Assembly: GCA_026708015.1 (NCBI GenBank)
Contig: JAPOVT010000016.1
Span: 1-40,830 of the forward strand
Origin: a bacterium
GTDB taxonomy: Bacteria; Actinomycetota; Acidimicrobiia; Acidimicrobiales; Bin134
Direction: 5' to 3'
Length of the DNA: 40,830 nucleotides
Shown: positions 16,778-25,855 of the stretch, piece after piece
Layout: each line of letters starts with the position of its first letter
How positions within the stretch are numbered: position 1 is the first letter of the stretch
The notes under the pieces: model-generated
Told to the model about the DNA's origin: nothing
Databases searched by the model: none
The model's input: only the letters and a program-made list of their open reading frames with translations
Translations under genes and position numbers: made by a program

Positions 16778-16914
16778 GAGTGTGTCCTCCTGTTCGTGGT
16801 CGTCGGCGAGGTCCCACCGACTGTCAGCGAAGCGGTGTGATTGCTGCCGTTCGCCGATAAATTTCCTGTAAGGCACCATGACACCCCGATACCGAAACCC
16901 ACAAGCCGAGACCG

Positions 16915-17322
16915 ATGCCATCGTGGGCGGCGGTGGGCGGCGAGTTGGTGGCTTTCATCTGCGACTGGTTCGGGATGGCCACTGCGGCGCTGGAAGAACT
17001 GCGCTGCACCCCGGACGCACCAGACCCCAGCCGGGTGCAGCTGTGGCCGGGCCACTTCGACGTTGCAGTGGAGATCGGCGATGCCGACTCTGAGCGCATC
17101 ACCCGGGCCACCTACGGGGCATCGCCAGGAGACGCGGCCCACTCCGAGCCCTACCTGTATGTGGGACCTTGGGGCCCGGTGGACCCAGGAGACCCGTTTT
17201 GGAATGACAATGCCTTCAGCGGGGCGTCGCTGCCCTATGCGGCGATTCAGGGCGACCCCAACCCCTGCGGCGTAGCCCTGGGCTTCTACCGCCAGGCCTT
17301 CAGCCGCCTGATTGCCAGCTAG
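16915..17322 (+). pseudogene. N-terminally truncated conserved protein of unknown function
   Basis: 135 residues that look like only the second half of a conserved actinobacterial family of about 250-280 aa (size from memory). The visible blocks are CDWFGMATAALEELR, VQLWPGHFDVAVEIG, TYGASPGDAAHSEPYLYVGP and FWNDNAFSGASLPY. The frame is open upstream only to 16882, where a TGA closes it. There is no ribosome site, and the upstream DNA is the promoter side of the SDR gene, so the first half has been lost. The last 4 bp overlap the convergent LLM gene. The function of the intact family is unknown to me. A shortened but expressed protein is possible. Confidence 0.5.
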
Positions 17323-18332
17323 CGAGAACCCGAGAGCGAGGCCACAACCGGAGCGAAGCTGGTAATGGTCTCGGCCAACCCCTCGGCGGCGCTGGAGCGG
17401 GCGGTGGCCGCCAGATTGAGGCTGGCGCTGGTGAACCCCATGTCCAACACGCCGAGGAGTTGATCGGCACACTCGTCCGGCGTGCCGACGACGGTGAACG
17501 CCTGCACCAGCCGGTCGTCGATCAACGTGTCCAATTCGGGGTCGTCAAACCGGTTGTGGTCGAAGTACCAGCCCCGACTGCGGGCCAACGCAGCCTCGAC
17601 GGCCGCCATGCGGTCGGGGGCCACATCCAGTTCGGGCGGTCGAATGATGGTCAGATAGTGAGCGACATACCGTTTGACGCTGCTTCGAGCCAGGTCGCCG
17701 TCGGGCGAACAGCACAGCGTGAGCCGGGGAGCGGTCTCGAAATCGTCCAAAGTGCGCCCGGACCGAGCCGCGCCCTCGGCCAGCCACACCCGGTAAGTGT
17801 CAGCTAGATCGGCCGACAAGAAGCGGCCGCCGACGAGGGCGATGTCGGCCACCTCGCCGGCCAATCGCATCACCTGGGGGCTTCGGGTGCCGATGGACAG
17901 GGGCACCGGATGGGCGGCGGGGCGAATCAATCGCTCGCCGCCTACCTCTCCCCCTTCCAATAGGGCGCGGATGTCGGCCACCGCCTGGCGTAGCGCACCC
18001 ACCGGCTTGGGATAGTCGATGCCCAGCGGCTCCAAGCCGGCCCCCACGCCCAGCCCGCAGAACGCCCGGCCGGGGGCCAGGTCGTCCAGGGTGGCCAGAG
18101 CTCCGGCCAGCACCACCGGATGGCGGGTATAGGGATTGGTGACCATGGCGCCGACCGCGATCCGGCTGGTGGCCTGGGCGCAGAGGGCTTGGAGCATGAA
18201 GCAGTCGGGCCAGTAGACGACATCGGAGATGCCCAGCCGGTTGAACCCGGCATCCTCCACAAGCTGGGCCAGCATTACCGCATCAGCGGTGCTCATCCCC
18301 GGGCTGATCTCAGCCTCAAGGGTGATGCTCAT
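17319..18332 (-). CDS. LLM-class (F420/FMN) flavin-dependent oxidoreductase
   Basis: 337 residues with the luciferase-like TIM-barrel pattern: AQLVEDAGFNRLGISDVVYW at the N-terminus, TSRIAVGAMVTNPYTRHPVV, then GRAFCGLGVGAGLEPLGID, and a C-terminal GTPDECADQLLGVLDMGF block. This is the layout of F420-dependent enzymes such as Mer-like reductases, and in actinobacteria F420 is the likely cofactor; FMN cannot be excluded. Its ATG overlaps the stop of the ThDP enzyme (ATGA), so the two are co-translated. It probably reduces or oxidises an intermediate made by the neighbouring dehydrogenases. Confidence 0.85.
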   Translation of the reverse strand: MSITLEAEISPGMSTADAVMLAQLVEDAGFNRLGISDVVYWPDCFMLQALCAQATSRIAVGAMVTNPYTRHPVVLAGALATLDDLAPGRAFCGLGVGAGLEPLGIDYPKPVGALRQAVADIRALLEGGEVGGERLIRPAAHPVPLSIGTRSPQVMRLAGEVADIALVGGRFLSADLADTYRVWLAEGAARSGRTLDDFETAPRLTLCCSPDGDLARSSVKRYVAHYLTIIRPPELDVAPDRMAAVEAALARSRGWYFDHNRFDDPELDTLIDDRLVQAFTVVGTPDECADQLLGVLDMGFTSASLNLAATARSSAAEGLAETITSFAPVVASLSGSR

Positions 18333-20032
18333 GATGAGCGGGAGTCGCGAACTCGTACCAGGTCGGACGATTGGTCGGGGTCGGTGGAAACTTCGATGAG
18401 CACCGGGCCGTCGGCGGCTAGCGACGAGACCAGGGCGTCGGCCAGCGCAACGTCATCATCCACCCGGTGGCCGTACATGCCGAAGGCCCGGGCAACCGCG
18501 GCGAAGTCGTGGTCGTCGATGTCGACGGCGGTTCGGCGATCCGGCCCCTGGAAGTCGTAGACGTTGCCCAGCATCCGATTGTTGAGCACCAGGAACGTCA
18601 CCGGCAGGCTGTACTCCACCGCGGTGGCCAGGTTGTGCAGCGACATCAAAAAGCCGCCGTCGCCGCTGATCGACAGCACCCGCTCGCCGGGGTGGACCAT
18701 GGCCGCGGCCAGCGCGGCGGGCGGACCCCAGCCCATGCCCAAGTGCCCGCCGGGCAGGTGCAGCCGTCCGGGGGTGCGGGCGTCGAGGTAGTGGTAGGCG
18801 AAGATGCGGTTATTGCCTGCGTCAAGGGTGATCCGGCCGTCGGCGGGCCACACCTCGTTGAGCACCTGCATCACCCGCTGGGGCGGCACCGGGCCGGCCG
18901 GCTCATGCAGCACGGGGGGGTCCTCGGCCCTTGACTTGATCTCGGCCAGGTCGGCCCATCGGTCGTTGGCCAGGTCCTCATCGACCCCCACCGCAGGAAC
19001 AAGCTCGGTCAATAACGATCCCAGCTCGGCGTGAATGCCCAACTCCACCGGGAAGCTCACCCCCAGGTTGGCGGCTTCAATGTCGACTTGGACAATTCGC
19101 TGGCGGTCGGCATCCAGCCAAGTGGGCGACTCCACCAGGGTGTCATGGGGGTTGAGACGCGATCCCAGCACCACCACAGCGTCGGCTCGGGCCAGCAGAT
19201 CGAACGCTCCCTGCCAGCCGAACGGGCTGAGCGGACCGCCCGCCCACGGGTGGTCGTCGGCAATCACCCCCCGGGCCTTGGCGGTGGTCACCACTGGAGC
19301 CGCGGCCCGGCGGGCCAGGGCATCCAGCTGGTCGTAGGCCTGGGCTTGGTGGATGCCGTTTCCGGCCACGATTACCGGGCGCCTGGCCCCCGCCAGCAGT
19401 TCGGCCAACGCGGCCACCGCTGATGCGTCGGGCCGGGGCGGGGCAGCCGATGCCACCCGGTTCCGCCGGTAGAGGCGGGGATGGCGGGCTTCGTCGGTGC
19501 GCCGGAAGATGGCGTCGAGGCGAAACACCACCGCGGCCGGACCGGGGCGGCCCGAGGTGGCGTGGTGGATGGCCAGCTCCACCGCATGCACCGCCTCGTT
19601 GGGGGTGGTGGCCACGCTCATGAACTTGGTCATCCCCGACAGGATGCGGGGCAGGTCCACCGAACCGTGGTCGCCGGTGGTGCCCTGGGTAGGGGCGTGC
19701 TGGGGGATGCCGTGATCGGTCATCTCGGTGAGCACCAGCATGGGGGTGCCCGACAGGTACCCCTCCATCAGGCCGAATCCACCGGAGGAGGCGGCGAACG
19801 GCCCCTGGCCGGTGAACACGCCGGGCTGGCCGGTGAGTCGGCCGTACATGTCGGCCATGACCGAAGCCTGGTGTTCGTGGGCCGCTCTCACGCTGTTCAC
19901 CCGGTCGGCCACTTTCCTCAGCCCGTCGAACACCTTGATGGAATAGCCCCCCGGCACCCCGAATACATGGGTGATGCCAGCATCGGCCAGCACCTCGGCG
20001 ATGGCGATGCCCGCGGGGGTCCTGTCGCTCAT
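18329..20032 (-). CDS. Thiamine-diphosphate enzyme, acetolactate synthase-like
   Basis: 567 residues in three domains. The N-terminal pyrimidine-binding domain has the catalytic Glu E53 in AAHEHQAS and FGVPGGYSIKVFDGL. The central domain is Rossmann-like (RPVIVAGNGIHQAQ). The C-terminal ThDP domain has the GDGG...NN motif (GDGGFLMSLHNLATAV to LNN). It belongs to the large-subunit acetolactate synthase/benzoylformate decarboxylase superfamily, which decarboxylates 2-oxoacids or ligates carbonyls. No small regulatory subunit is adjacent, so a catabolic decarboxylase or lyase is more likely than branched-chain amino acid synthesis. It lies in an operon of SDR (20058), this gene, then LLM with an ATGA overlap. 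Confidence 0.85.
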   Translation of the reverse strand: MSDRTPAGIAIAEVLADAGITHVFGVPGGYSIKVFDGLRKVADRVNSVRAAHEHQASVMADMYGRLTGQPGVFTGQGPFAASSGGFGLMEGYLSGTPMLVLTEMTDHGIPQHAPTQGTTGDHGSVDLPRILSGMTKFMSVATTPNEAVHAVELAIHHATSGRPGPAAVVFRLDAIFRRTDEARHPRLYRRNRVASAAPPRPDASAVAALAELLAGARRPVIVAGNGIHQAQAYDQLDALARRAAAPVVTTAKARGVIADDHPWAGGPLSPFGWQGAFDLLARADAVVVLGSRLNPHDTLVESPTWLDADRQRIVQVDIEAANLGVSFPVELGIHAELGSLLTELVPAVGVDEDLANDRWADLAEIKSRAEDPPVLHEPAGPVPPQRVMQVLNEVWPADGRITLDAGNNRIFAYHYLDARTPGRLHLPGGHLGMGWGPPAALAAAMVHPGERVLSISGDGGFLMSLHNLATAVEYSLPVTFLVLNNRMLGNVYDFQGPDRRTAVDIDDHDFAAVARAFGMYGHRVDDDVALADALVSSLAADGPVLIEVSTDPDQSSDLVRVRDSRSS

Positions 20033-20057
20033 GGGATCGAAAAGAGACGCTCGTCGG

Positions 20058-20852
20058 TCATGACCCGCCGATCCAGTGCCCGGCGTTCACATCCAACGAT
20101 GCCCCGGTGATGGGCAAAGAGAGATCGGAGGCGAAGAACAAGGCGGCTCCCGCGATCTCGGCAGCGTCGGGGAGATACTTGAGCGCGGTCTCCCCCGCGG
20201 TCTCGTCGTAGACCACCTGGTAGTCCACCCCCCGGGCATCGGCTTGGCCTTGGAGGAAGTTGCGGACCGCGTCGGCGAAGATGTACCCGGGCAGGACGCT
20301 GTTCACCCGGATGCCGTCGGGGCCGAGTTCTTTGGCCAAGATCTTGGTGATGTTCTCCAACGCGGCCTTGGAGCTGCTGTAGGCCCCCCAGCCTGCTTGC
20401 CGGATGCGGATGGACATGGTGTTGATGAAGATCACGCGCCCGGCCCCGGAGTCCCGCAAGGCGGGGATGCAGGCCCGGGTCATGGTCAGCGACCCGAAGA
20501 AGTTCACGTCGAACACGTTGCGCCAGCGGTCCAAATCGGCGTTCTCCACGTTGACGACAGGAAAACCGTCGTTAAAGGCGTTGTTCACGCAGACGTCCAG
20601 CCGCCCCAGCTTCTCCACCGCGGCATCGGCCAGTGCTTGGCATTGGTCGGGGTCAGTGATGTCGGTCGACTGCCACACCGTGCGGCGGCCCATCGCCTCG
20701 ATCTCGGCGGCCAGCGGCTCCATCACCTCAGTACGGCGGGCACCCATCACGATGTCGGCCCCTTCGCGGGCATAGAGCCGGGCGATTTCGATGCCCAGAC
20801 CGAGTCCGATGCCCGACACCAGCGCTACTTTTCCAGCCAGCATGTCTGCCAT
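20058..20852 (-). CDS. Short-chain dehydrogenase/reductase (SDR)
   Basis: 264 residues. Cofactor motif SGIGLGLG near 14-21, CVNNAFND in place of NNAG (Ala-Phe instead of Ala-Gly), catalytic Ser in INTMSIRIRQ, and YSSSK with the catalytic Tyr and Lys. The end (ITGASLDVNAGHWIGGS) is typical. Upstream of the ATG is AGGGG about 8 nt away. It is first in a minus-strand run with the ThDP enzyme 25 bp downstream and the LLM protein beyond, so the three probably act on one pathway. The substrate is not readable. Confidence 0.88.
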   Translation of the reverse strand: MADMLAGKVALVSGIGLGLGIEIARLYAREGADIVMGARRTEVMEPLAAEIEAMGRRTVWQSTDITDPDQCQALADAAVEKLGRLDVCVNNAFNDGFPVVNVENADLDRWRNVFDVNFFGSLTMTRACIPALRDSGAGRVIFINTMSIRIRQAGWGAYSSSKAALENITKILAKELGPDGIRVNSVLPGYIFADAVRNFLQGQADARGVDYQVVYDETAGETALKYLPDAAEIAGAALFFASDLSLPITGASLDVNAGHWIGGS

Positions 20853-20993
20853 TGCTCAACCCCTGTTTCTGTCACCGGATTCGGTCTGCTCTGTCCGATT
20901 CCAGGTTCTTTCCAGCTTCGCGCAACCCGCGCTCAACTCCCCTGCCGGGGAGGGCCGCTGGTACCTTCGTCGGGCGGGAAACCGGTATCGGCT

Positions 20994-21761
20994 ATGAGCG
21001 CAGCATTCGGGATCGACATAGGGGGCAGCGGGATGAAGGCCGCGCCGGTAGATGTGGACACCGGCAAGCTGCTCGAAAAACGACTCCGGATTCCCACCCC
21101 CAAGCCCGGCGTTCCCGACGAAGTAGCCGATGTGGTCGACCAACTGGTGACCTCGTTCGGGTGGACCGGTCCGGTGGGCTGCGCCTTTCCCGCGCCCATC
21201 GTCGGCGGCACCGTCAAATGGGTGGCGCATTTGGACGACTCGTGGGCCGGGGTTGACATTGCTGAGACGATGAGCAATCGGATCGGCGCCCCGGTGACGA
21301 TCATCAATGACGCCGACGCCGCCGGAATCGCGGAAATGACCCACGGTGCTGGAGTGGGCCGAAACGGGACGGTGTGCTTCACGGCTTTCGGCACCGGAAT
21401 CGGAAGCTCGGTGTTCGTAAACGGGAGCCTGGTGCCCAATACCGAGTTCGGCCACCTCTACCTGGCCGGACATGACGGTGACGTGGAGGCGTGGACGGCA
21501 GCCAAGGTCCGCAAGCAGGATCACTTGGACTGGCCAACGTGGGTGGGACGGGTTCAGGAATATCTGGAGCACCTCGAGAGGATCATCTCGCCTGGTCTGT
21601 TCATCCTCGGCGGCGGCATCAGCAAGGATTTCAACCTCTGGGGTCCGCTGCTGGACATCGACACCGAGGTCGCCGTCGCCGAGATGCGCAACAACGCCGG
21701 CATAGTGGGTGCGGCTATGGCTTCCGTCGGTGCAGGAGCACCCGGCTCCGGGGCCAGCTGA
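20994..21761 (+). CDS. ppgK: Polyphosphate glucokinase-type ROK kinase
   Basis: A 255-residue ROK-family kinase. The N-terminal phosphate loop DIGGSGMKAAPVD (8-20) is the form found in actinobacterial polyphosphate/ATP glucokinases. The acceptor-site Asp D106 sits in NDADAAG, and FGTGIGSSVFVNG and LVPNTEFGHL follow as in PPGK. The protein is close to the family's usual 250-270 aa. It phosphorylates glucose at O6 using polyphosphate or ATP in the cytoplasm. The start ATG at 20994 precedes the first conserved block; no strong ribosome site is seen. It is divergent from the SDR at 20058 and is followed 33 bp later by an RND exporter gene. Confidence 0.87.
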   Translation: MSAAFGIDIGGSGMKAAPVDVDTGKLLEKRLRIPTPKPGVPDEVADVVDQLVTSFGWTGPVGCAFPAPIVGGTVKWVAHLDDSWAGVDIAETMSNRIGAPVTIINDADAAGIAEMTHGAGVGRNGTVCFTAFGTGIGSSVFVNGSLVPNTEFGHLYLAGHDGDVEAWTAAKVRKQDHLDWPTWVGRVQEYLEHLERIISPGLFILGGGISKDFNLWGPLLDIDTEVAVAEMRNNAGIVGAAMASVGAGAPGSGAS

Positions 21762-21794
21762 TCCCTAGGACAGCCGGAAAGCCTCTGCACCTTC

Positions 21795-24176
21795 ATGCTG
21801 GACCGGTACGCCCGCCTGGTCACCCGCTCCCCCTGGCGCACTATCGCGGTGATCGCCCTCATTACCGCGGCCATGCTGCCCGGGGTTGCCTTGACCACCG
21901 AGGAGCCCGACGCGATGGGGTCGTTCGTGCCCGCGGGCAGCGACCTGGCTCGGGCAGTAGAGGAGCTGGAGGCTCGGTTCCCCGAATCGGGCGCGTTCAC
22001 CAGCGCGCAGATCGTGGCCCGGGGAAACGTGACGTCTCCCGACGTCATCCGAGAGGTCATCGCCCGCTCGGAAATGGCCCTGGCCCACCCCGAAGTGGCG
22101 CCCTTCGTTCCCCAAGACGGCCAACCAGTAGTCCGCAGCTACGCCCATTTGATCGTGGCGCTGGCCGGCGTGCCACCGGCCCAGCTCACCGCTGAGGACG
22201 TAGCCCGGGCGCTGGCTGTCGATCCCGCTGCTGATCCCCGAGCGGCTCAGTTCGACCAATTGCTCAGCGATAACGCCGGATTGGGCCAGGTCAGATTGCA
22301 ACAGATCGACCTTCCCGACCTGGACTCCTTCGACGCCCTGTTGGTGGTCAATGACGTGATCCAGGAGGGCGACTACGGGCCGAACGCTTCGGCCCGCACC
22401 CTGTCCAACGCCCGATTCCAGCAGGGGGCCCAGCAGGCCCTGACCGATAGCGGATTCTTGTTCCCTCTGGCGCTGGTGGTGATGGTGGTCGTTTTGGCGG
22501 TGCTCTTCCGGTCTCCGGCCGACACCGCAATCACGATCATCGGTGTGGTCTTGACTGCTCTGTGGCAGATCGGCCTTTCGGGCTACCTCGGCCCCGACGG
22601 CCTGGACAAGATCAACGGCATCACACCGATCAGCATCATCGTGCCGGTGCTGCTGGTGGGCCTGACGGTGGACTATTCGCTCCAGATCGTGTCCCGCCGC
22701 CGTGAGGAACGCGATGCCGACCCGCGCCGGGCCACCAGCCGGGCCGTGTCCCTCACCGGCGCGGCCATCGGCTTGGGGGCGCTGACCACCGCCCTCAGCT
22801 TCTTGACCAATTTGGCCAGTCCCCTGTCTCCCATCAGGGACTTCGGCATATTGGCGGCCTGCGGGATCATCGCTGGGTTCTTCATCATGACGTCGCTGGT
22901 GCCCGCGGTGAGGATACTGGGCGACCGTCGGCGGATAGCCCGAGGGCGGCCATTGAGAACCCGGCCCGTGATTGACTCCGTTCCCGGGGTGCGCCGCCTA
23001 CTGGAACCGATGGTGGCCCGCTGCGCCCGCCATCCCAAGCTCACCCTGCTGGCCGTCGCCGCGCTGGCTGGTGCCGCGGTAGCGGGTGGGATCAACGTGG
23101 ACACCGAGTTCAAAGAGGACGAGTTCTTGCCCGAGGATTCTGAAGTGGTGCAAGACATCCGCCTGGCCCGTCAAGAGGTCGGCGGACTGAGCACCACGAT
23201 CACCGGAGTGGTCATCACCGATCTGGATGATCCGACCGCGGCAAAAGCGTTGGTGGCGCTGGACGACCGGCTGCGGGGACCTGGACCCGGGTCGGGCGGA
23301 TCGGCGCCTCCAGGCTTGGAGCAGCCCGAACATGTGGTCGGCGTGGGTGGCACCACGCTGGTATCGCTGGCCTCTGAGACGGTGCCCAATGCCCGAGCGG
23401 TGCTCACCCAGGGATCATCCGACGACCTAGGCCAGTTGTACCGCCAGGTGTCGGAGGCCGCCCCCGATGACTTTGCGAAGATCGCCTCACTGGCCGATTC
23501 ATCGGGCAATGACGTGACCATCATCCCGATTCAGGCCTATTTCGGGAGCGACAGCGATGCCCGCGATCTCTACAACGCGTCTGGCGACCTCTGGGCTGAC
23601 GACGCTCCCGGCCATTTCACGGTGACGGGGGCTCAAATCAACCCGGGGGTAACCACCAATGCGGTGGCCCGCAGCCAGACAACCGCCACGTTCATCACCG
23701 TCCTCACCGCGCTCGCCCTGCTCACGGTGTACTTCTGGAGGGCCCACCGCCGACCGCTGCTGGGAGCGATCACGGTAGCCCCCATCGTGGTGGTGCTGAT
23801 ACTGCTGCTGGGATTCATGTGGGTGATGGGCATCAACTACAACGCGCTCACCGCGCTGTTGACGTCGCTAACCATCGGCATCGGGGTGGACTACACCATC
23901 CACTTCGCCCATCGGTACCTGCACGAACGCGAACGAGGAACCGAGATCGCCGACGCGCTGACAATCACCGCCAACAGCGTCGGCGGGGCGCTGTTCGGGT
24001 CGGCCACCACCACTGCGTTGGGCTTCATCGTGCTGGCCTTCGCCCCCCTGCTGGCGGTGAGCCAACTCGGGATTCTGATTGCCATCACCGGGATTTTGTC
24101 GATGATGGCCGCGGTGATCATCCTTCCCTGCCTGCTGGTGCTGGCCGACCGCCGCGCCCAACCGGTGTCGGGATAG
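21795..24176 (+). CDS. MMPL/RND-superfamily exporter
   Basis: 793 residues with the duplicated RND plan: a first helix near 15-35, an external domain to about 220, a six-helix bundle (about 225-375), a repeat of helix (about 415-432) plus external domain, and a second bundle (about 625-785). Each bundle has the proton-relay type motif: GLTVDYSLQIVSRRREE and GIGVDYTIHFAHRYLHE. It resembles COG1033/HpnN-like lipid exporters rather than drug pumps, and would sit in the cytoplasmic membrane moving a lipid or hydrophobic compound. It could serve the P450 and CoA pathways here; that is inference from place. Its TAG stop forms part of the -10 of the next gene. Confidence 0.87.
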   Translation: MLDRYARLVTRSPWRTIAVIALITAAMLPGVALTTEEPDAMGSFVPAGSDLARAVEELEARFPESGAFTSAQIVARGNVTSPDVIREVIARSEMALAHPEVAPFVPQDGQPVVRSYAHLIVALAGVPPAQLTAEDVARALAVDPAADPRAAQFDQLLSDNAGLGQVRLQQIDLPDLDSFDALLVVNDVIQEGDYGPNASARTLSNARFQQGAQQALTDSGFLFPLALVVMVVVLAVLFRSPADTAITIIGVVLTALWQIGLSGYLGPDGLDKINGITPISIIVPVLLVGLTVDYSLQIVSRRREERDADPRRATSRAVSLTGAAIGLGALTTALSFLTNLASPLSPIRDFGILAACGIIAGFFIMTSLVPAVRILGDRRRIARGRPLRTRPVIDSVPGVRRLLEPMVARCARHPKLTLLAVAALAGAAVAGGINVDTEFKEDEFLPEDSEVVQDIRLARQEVGGLSTTITGVVITDLDDPTAAKALVALDDRLRGPGPGSGGSAPPGLEQPEHVVGVGGTTLVSLASETVPNARAVLTQGSSDDLGQLYRQVSEAAPDDFAKIASLADSSGNDVTIIPIQAYFGSDSDARDLYNASGDLWADDAPGHFTVTGAQINPGVTTNAVARSQTTATFITVLTALALLTVYFWRAHRRPLLGAITVAPIVVVLILLLGFMWVMGINYNALTALLTSLTIGIGVDYTIHFAHRYLHERERGTEIADALTITANSVGGALFGSATTTALGFIVLAFAPLLAVSQLGILIAITGILSMMAAVIILPCLLVLADRRAQPVSG

Positions 24177-24179
24177 GGT
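24174..24179 (+). promoter_or_regulatory. -10 element built on the stop codon of the exporter gene
   Basis: TAGGGT begins with the TAG stop of the RND exporter and ends 6 nt before the GTG start of the SDR. It is placed exactly for a leaderless SDR transcript separate from the upstream gene. Motif and spacing only. Confidence 0.4.
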
Positions 24180-24185
24180 CCGGGC

Positions 24186-24971
24186 GTGTCGTTTTCGGTT
24201 GACGGCTCAGTGGCAGTGGTCACCGGAGCAACCCGGGGCATCGGCCGTCAGATCGCCTTCCGGCTGGGACGGGCCGGGGCCCGGCTGGTGGTAGTAGGGC
24301 GCACCGGGACCGACGGCCCCAATGCCTTGTTGCCGGGGTCGCTGCCCGAAGCGGTAGCCGCACTGGGTGCCGAGGGCATCGAGGCCCGCAGCGTGCAGGC
24401 CAACCTGACCTCGCCCGACGAAACCGCCCGCATCGTGGACCGAACCCTGGAGTGGTACGGGGGCTGCGACATCCTGGTCAACAACGCGGGCTACACCTCC
24501 AATGGCCCGATCATCGACGTGCCCTGGTCGCGCTGGGAGCGGGCGTTCCGAGTGCAGGTGGTGGGGCCGATGCAGCTGTGCCAGGGCTTGGTACCGGGGA
24601 TGCTGGAGCGGGGCCGGGGCCGGGTGCTCAGCGTGAGCTCGGGGTCGGCCACCGCCATCAGCCCCAACCTGGCCCTGTACTCCACGTCCAAGCAGGCCAT
24701 GGAGCGGTGGAATGCCTCCATGCACTTGGAGGTCGGAGGCCGAGGAGTGGCGTTCAACGTGTTGCGGGTGGACACCATCGTGTCCACCGAGGGGTGGTGG
24801 CACGTCTACAACACCCAGGGCGCCGAGATCGCCACCGGCGGCGCCGGCCTGGAAACCCTCAAGACCCCCGAATACACCGCGGAATGCGCCGACTGGATGA
24901 TCCGCCAACCCGACGACTGGAGCGGCCAAGTCGTCGGCTTCGACGACATCACCGCCCTCGGCGGCCCCTGA
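24186..24971 (+). CDS. Short-chain dehydrogenase/reductase (SDR)
   Basis: 261 residues starting at a GTG. Cofactor motif VTGATRGIGRQ near 12-22, NNAGYTSNG, catalytic Ser in SVSSGSATA, and YSTSKQA with the catalytic Tyr and Lys. The C-terminal part (TPEYTAECADWMIRQPDDWS) is longer than FabG and resembles SDRs with an extended substrate loop. It is 9 bp after the RND exporter and may use its own leaderless promoter. It is convergent with the TesB-like thioesterase. The likely role is oxidation or reduction of a hydroxy or keto acyl intermediate; the substrate is unknown. Confidence 0.87.
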   Translation: MSFSVDGSVAVVTGATRGIGRQIAFRLGRAGARLVVVGRTGTDGPNALLPGSLPEAVAALGAEGIEARSVQANLTSPDETARIVDRTLEWYGGCDILVNNAGYTSNGPIIDVPWSRWERAFRVQVVGPMQLCQGLVPGMLERGRGRVLSVSSGSATAISPNLALYSTSKQAMERWNASMHLEVGGRGVAFNVLRVDTIVSTEGWWHVYNTQGAEIATGGAGLETLKTPEYTAECADWMIRQPDDWSGQVVGFDDITALGGP

Positions 24972-24990
24972 CATTGCTGGTTGTGCCCGG

Positions 24991-25830
24991 TCAGTAGCGA
25001 GCCCGGGTCTCAATAAACACCGAGGCGTTGCTGAGGGCGCACAGACCATCCTCGTCAAAAAGCCGGGCCTTAGATTGCCCAATTCCGTCGGCGTCGACCC
25101 AGGTCTCGGCGTCGACGCAAATCCCATCACTGGTGGGATAGCGCAGCACGTGGATGGTCAAGTCGGGGTTGATTGACACAAATTGGTCGTAGGGCAAAAA
25201 CGCGCCCAAACCGCTGGTGAAGTCAGAAAGCGCCATCAGCCGAACCAAGGGAGATGTCTCCTCTCCTCGCACGAACGGCACCAAGAATCGAACCCAGGTC
25301 TTGCTGGGCGAACCTCCGCGGAAACTGCCGACCACCCGGTCAAATTCCACCACGTGGGGAAATCCCTCGGGCATATCCGCCCGGGGGTTGAATGACAGCG
25401 GCTGGTCGGAGCTTCCCGGCGGGGGTGGGAGTAGTACCTCGGGCTGGCGGTAGGGCGCCATGTCGATGCCCGCACCGGTCCGCACCGACATGGCGACAGC
25501 CGACGCCACCAGCAGGTCACCGTCGTGGAGTTCGGCTCGAACAGTTTGGATCCGCTTGCCGGTGCGGAGCACCTCGGTGGAAATGGCCAGCGGCTTCACT
25601 GGCACTCTCCGCAGCATGTCGAGGGTGAAGCGGGCGACCCGCATGGGCACCGGCGCAGGCACTTGTTCCACCGCCCGGGCCAGCAATCCGGCTACCGCGC
25701 CGCCATGCTGGGCACCGGCGTCCCACGGCCCCTGTGCGTAGATCGTCGGAATGACCGCGTCGCCGTCTTGATAGAAAATGGCATCGTCGCCCACAAAGGG
25801 GCAACGTAGTACCGCCCTGCTCGATGCCAC
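24991..25830 (-). CDS. TesB-like acyl-CoA thioesterase (double hotdog)
   Basis: 279 residues with two hotdog halves of the 4HBT_3/TesB type. The first, about 18-120, contains GPWDAGAQHGGAVAGLLARA; the second, about 150-275, contains MALSDFTSGLGAFLPYDQFV, with the Asp-Ser/Thr-Gln-like active-site region of acyl-CoA thioesterase II. It should hydrolyse acyl-CoAs in the cytoplasm. The longest start is the GTG at 25830; a GTG at 25794, just before GDDAIFYQDGD, is a good alternative. It is divergent from the HSL-type esterase, so the two may share regulation. Confidence 0.75.
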   Translation of the reverse strand: MASSRAVLRCPFVGDDAIFYQDGDAVIPTIYAQGPWDAGAQHGGAVAGLLARAVEQVPAPVPMRVARFTLDMLRRVPVKPLAISTEVLRTGKRIQTVRAELHDGDLLVASAVAMSVRTGAGIDMAPYRQPEVLLPPPPGSSDQPLSFNPRADMPEGFPHVVEFDRVVGSFRGGSPSKTWVRFLVPFVRGEETSPLVRLMALSDFTSGLGAFLPYDQFVSINPDLTIHVLRYPTSDGICVDAETWVDADGIGQSKARLFDEDGLCALSNASVFIETRARY

Positions 25831-25855
25831 GAGACGAAACAGACGGGAGACACCG

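Noticed and set aside
18329..20032. Acetolactate synthase of the ilvBN pathway
   Set aside because: No ilvN or ilvC neighbour; the gene lies with SDR and LLM genes, so only the ThDP superfamily is claimed.
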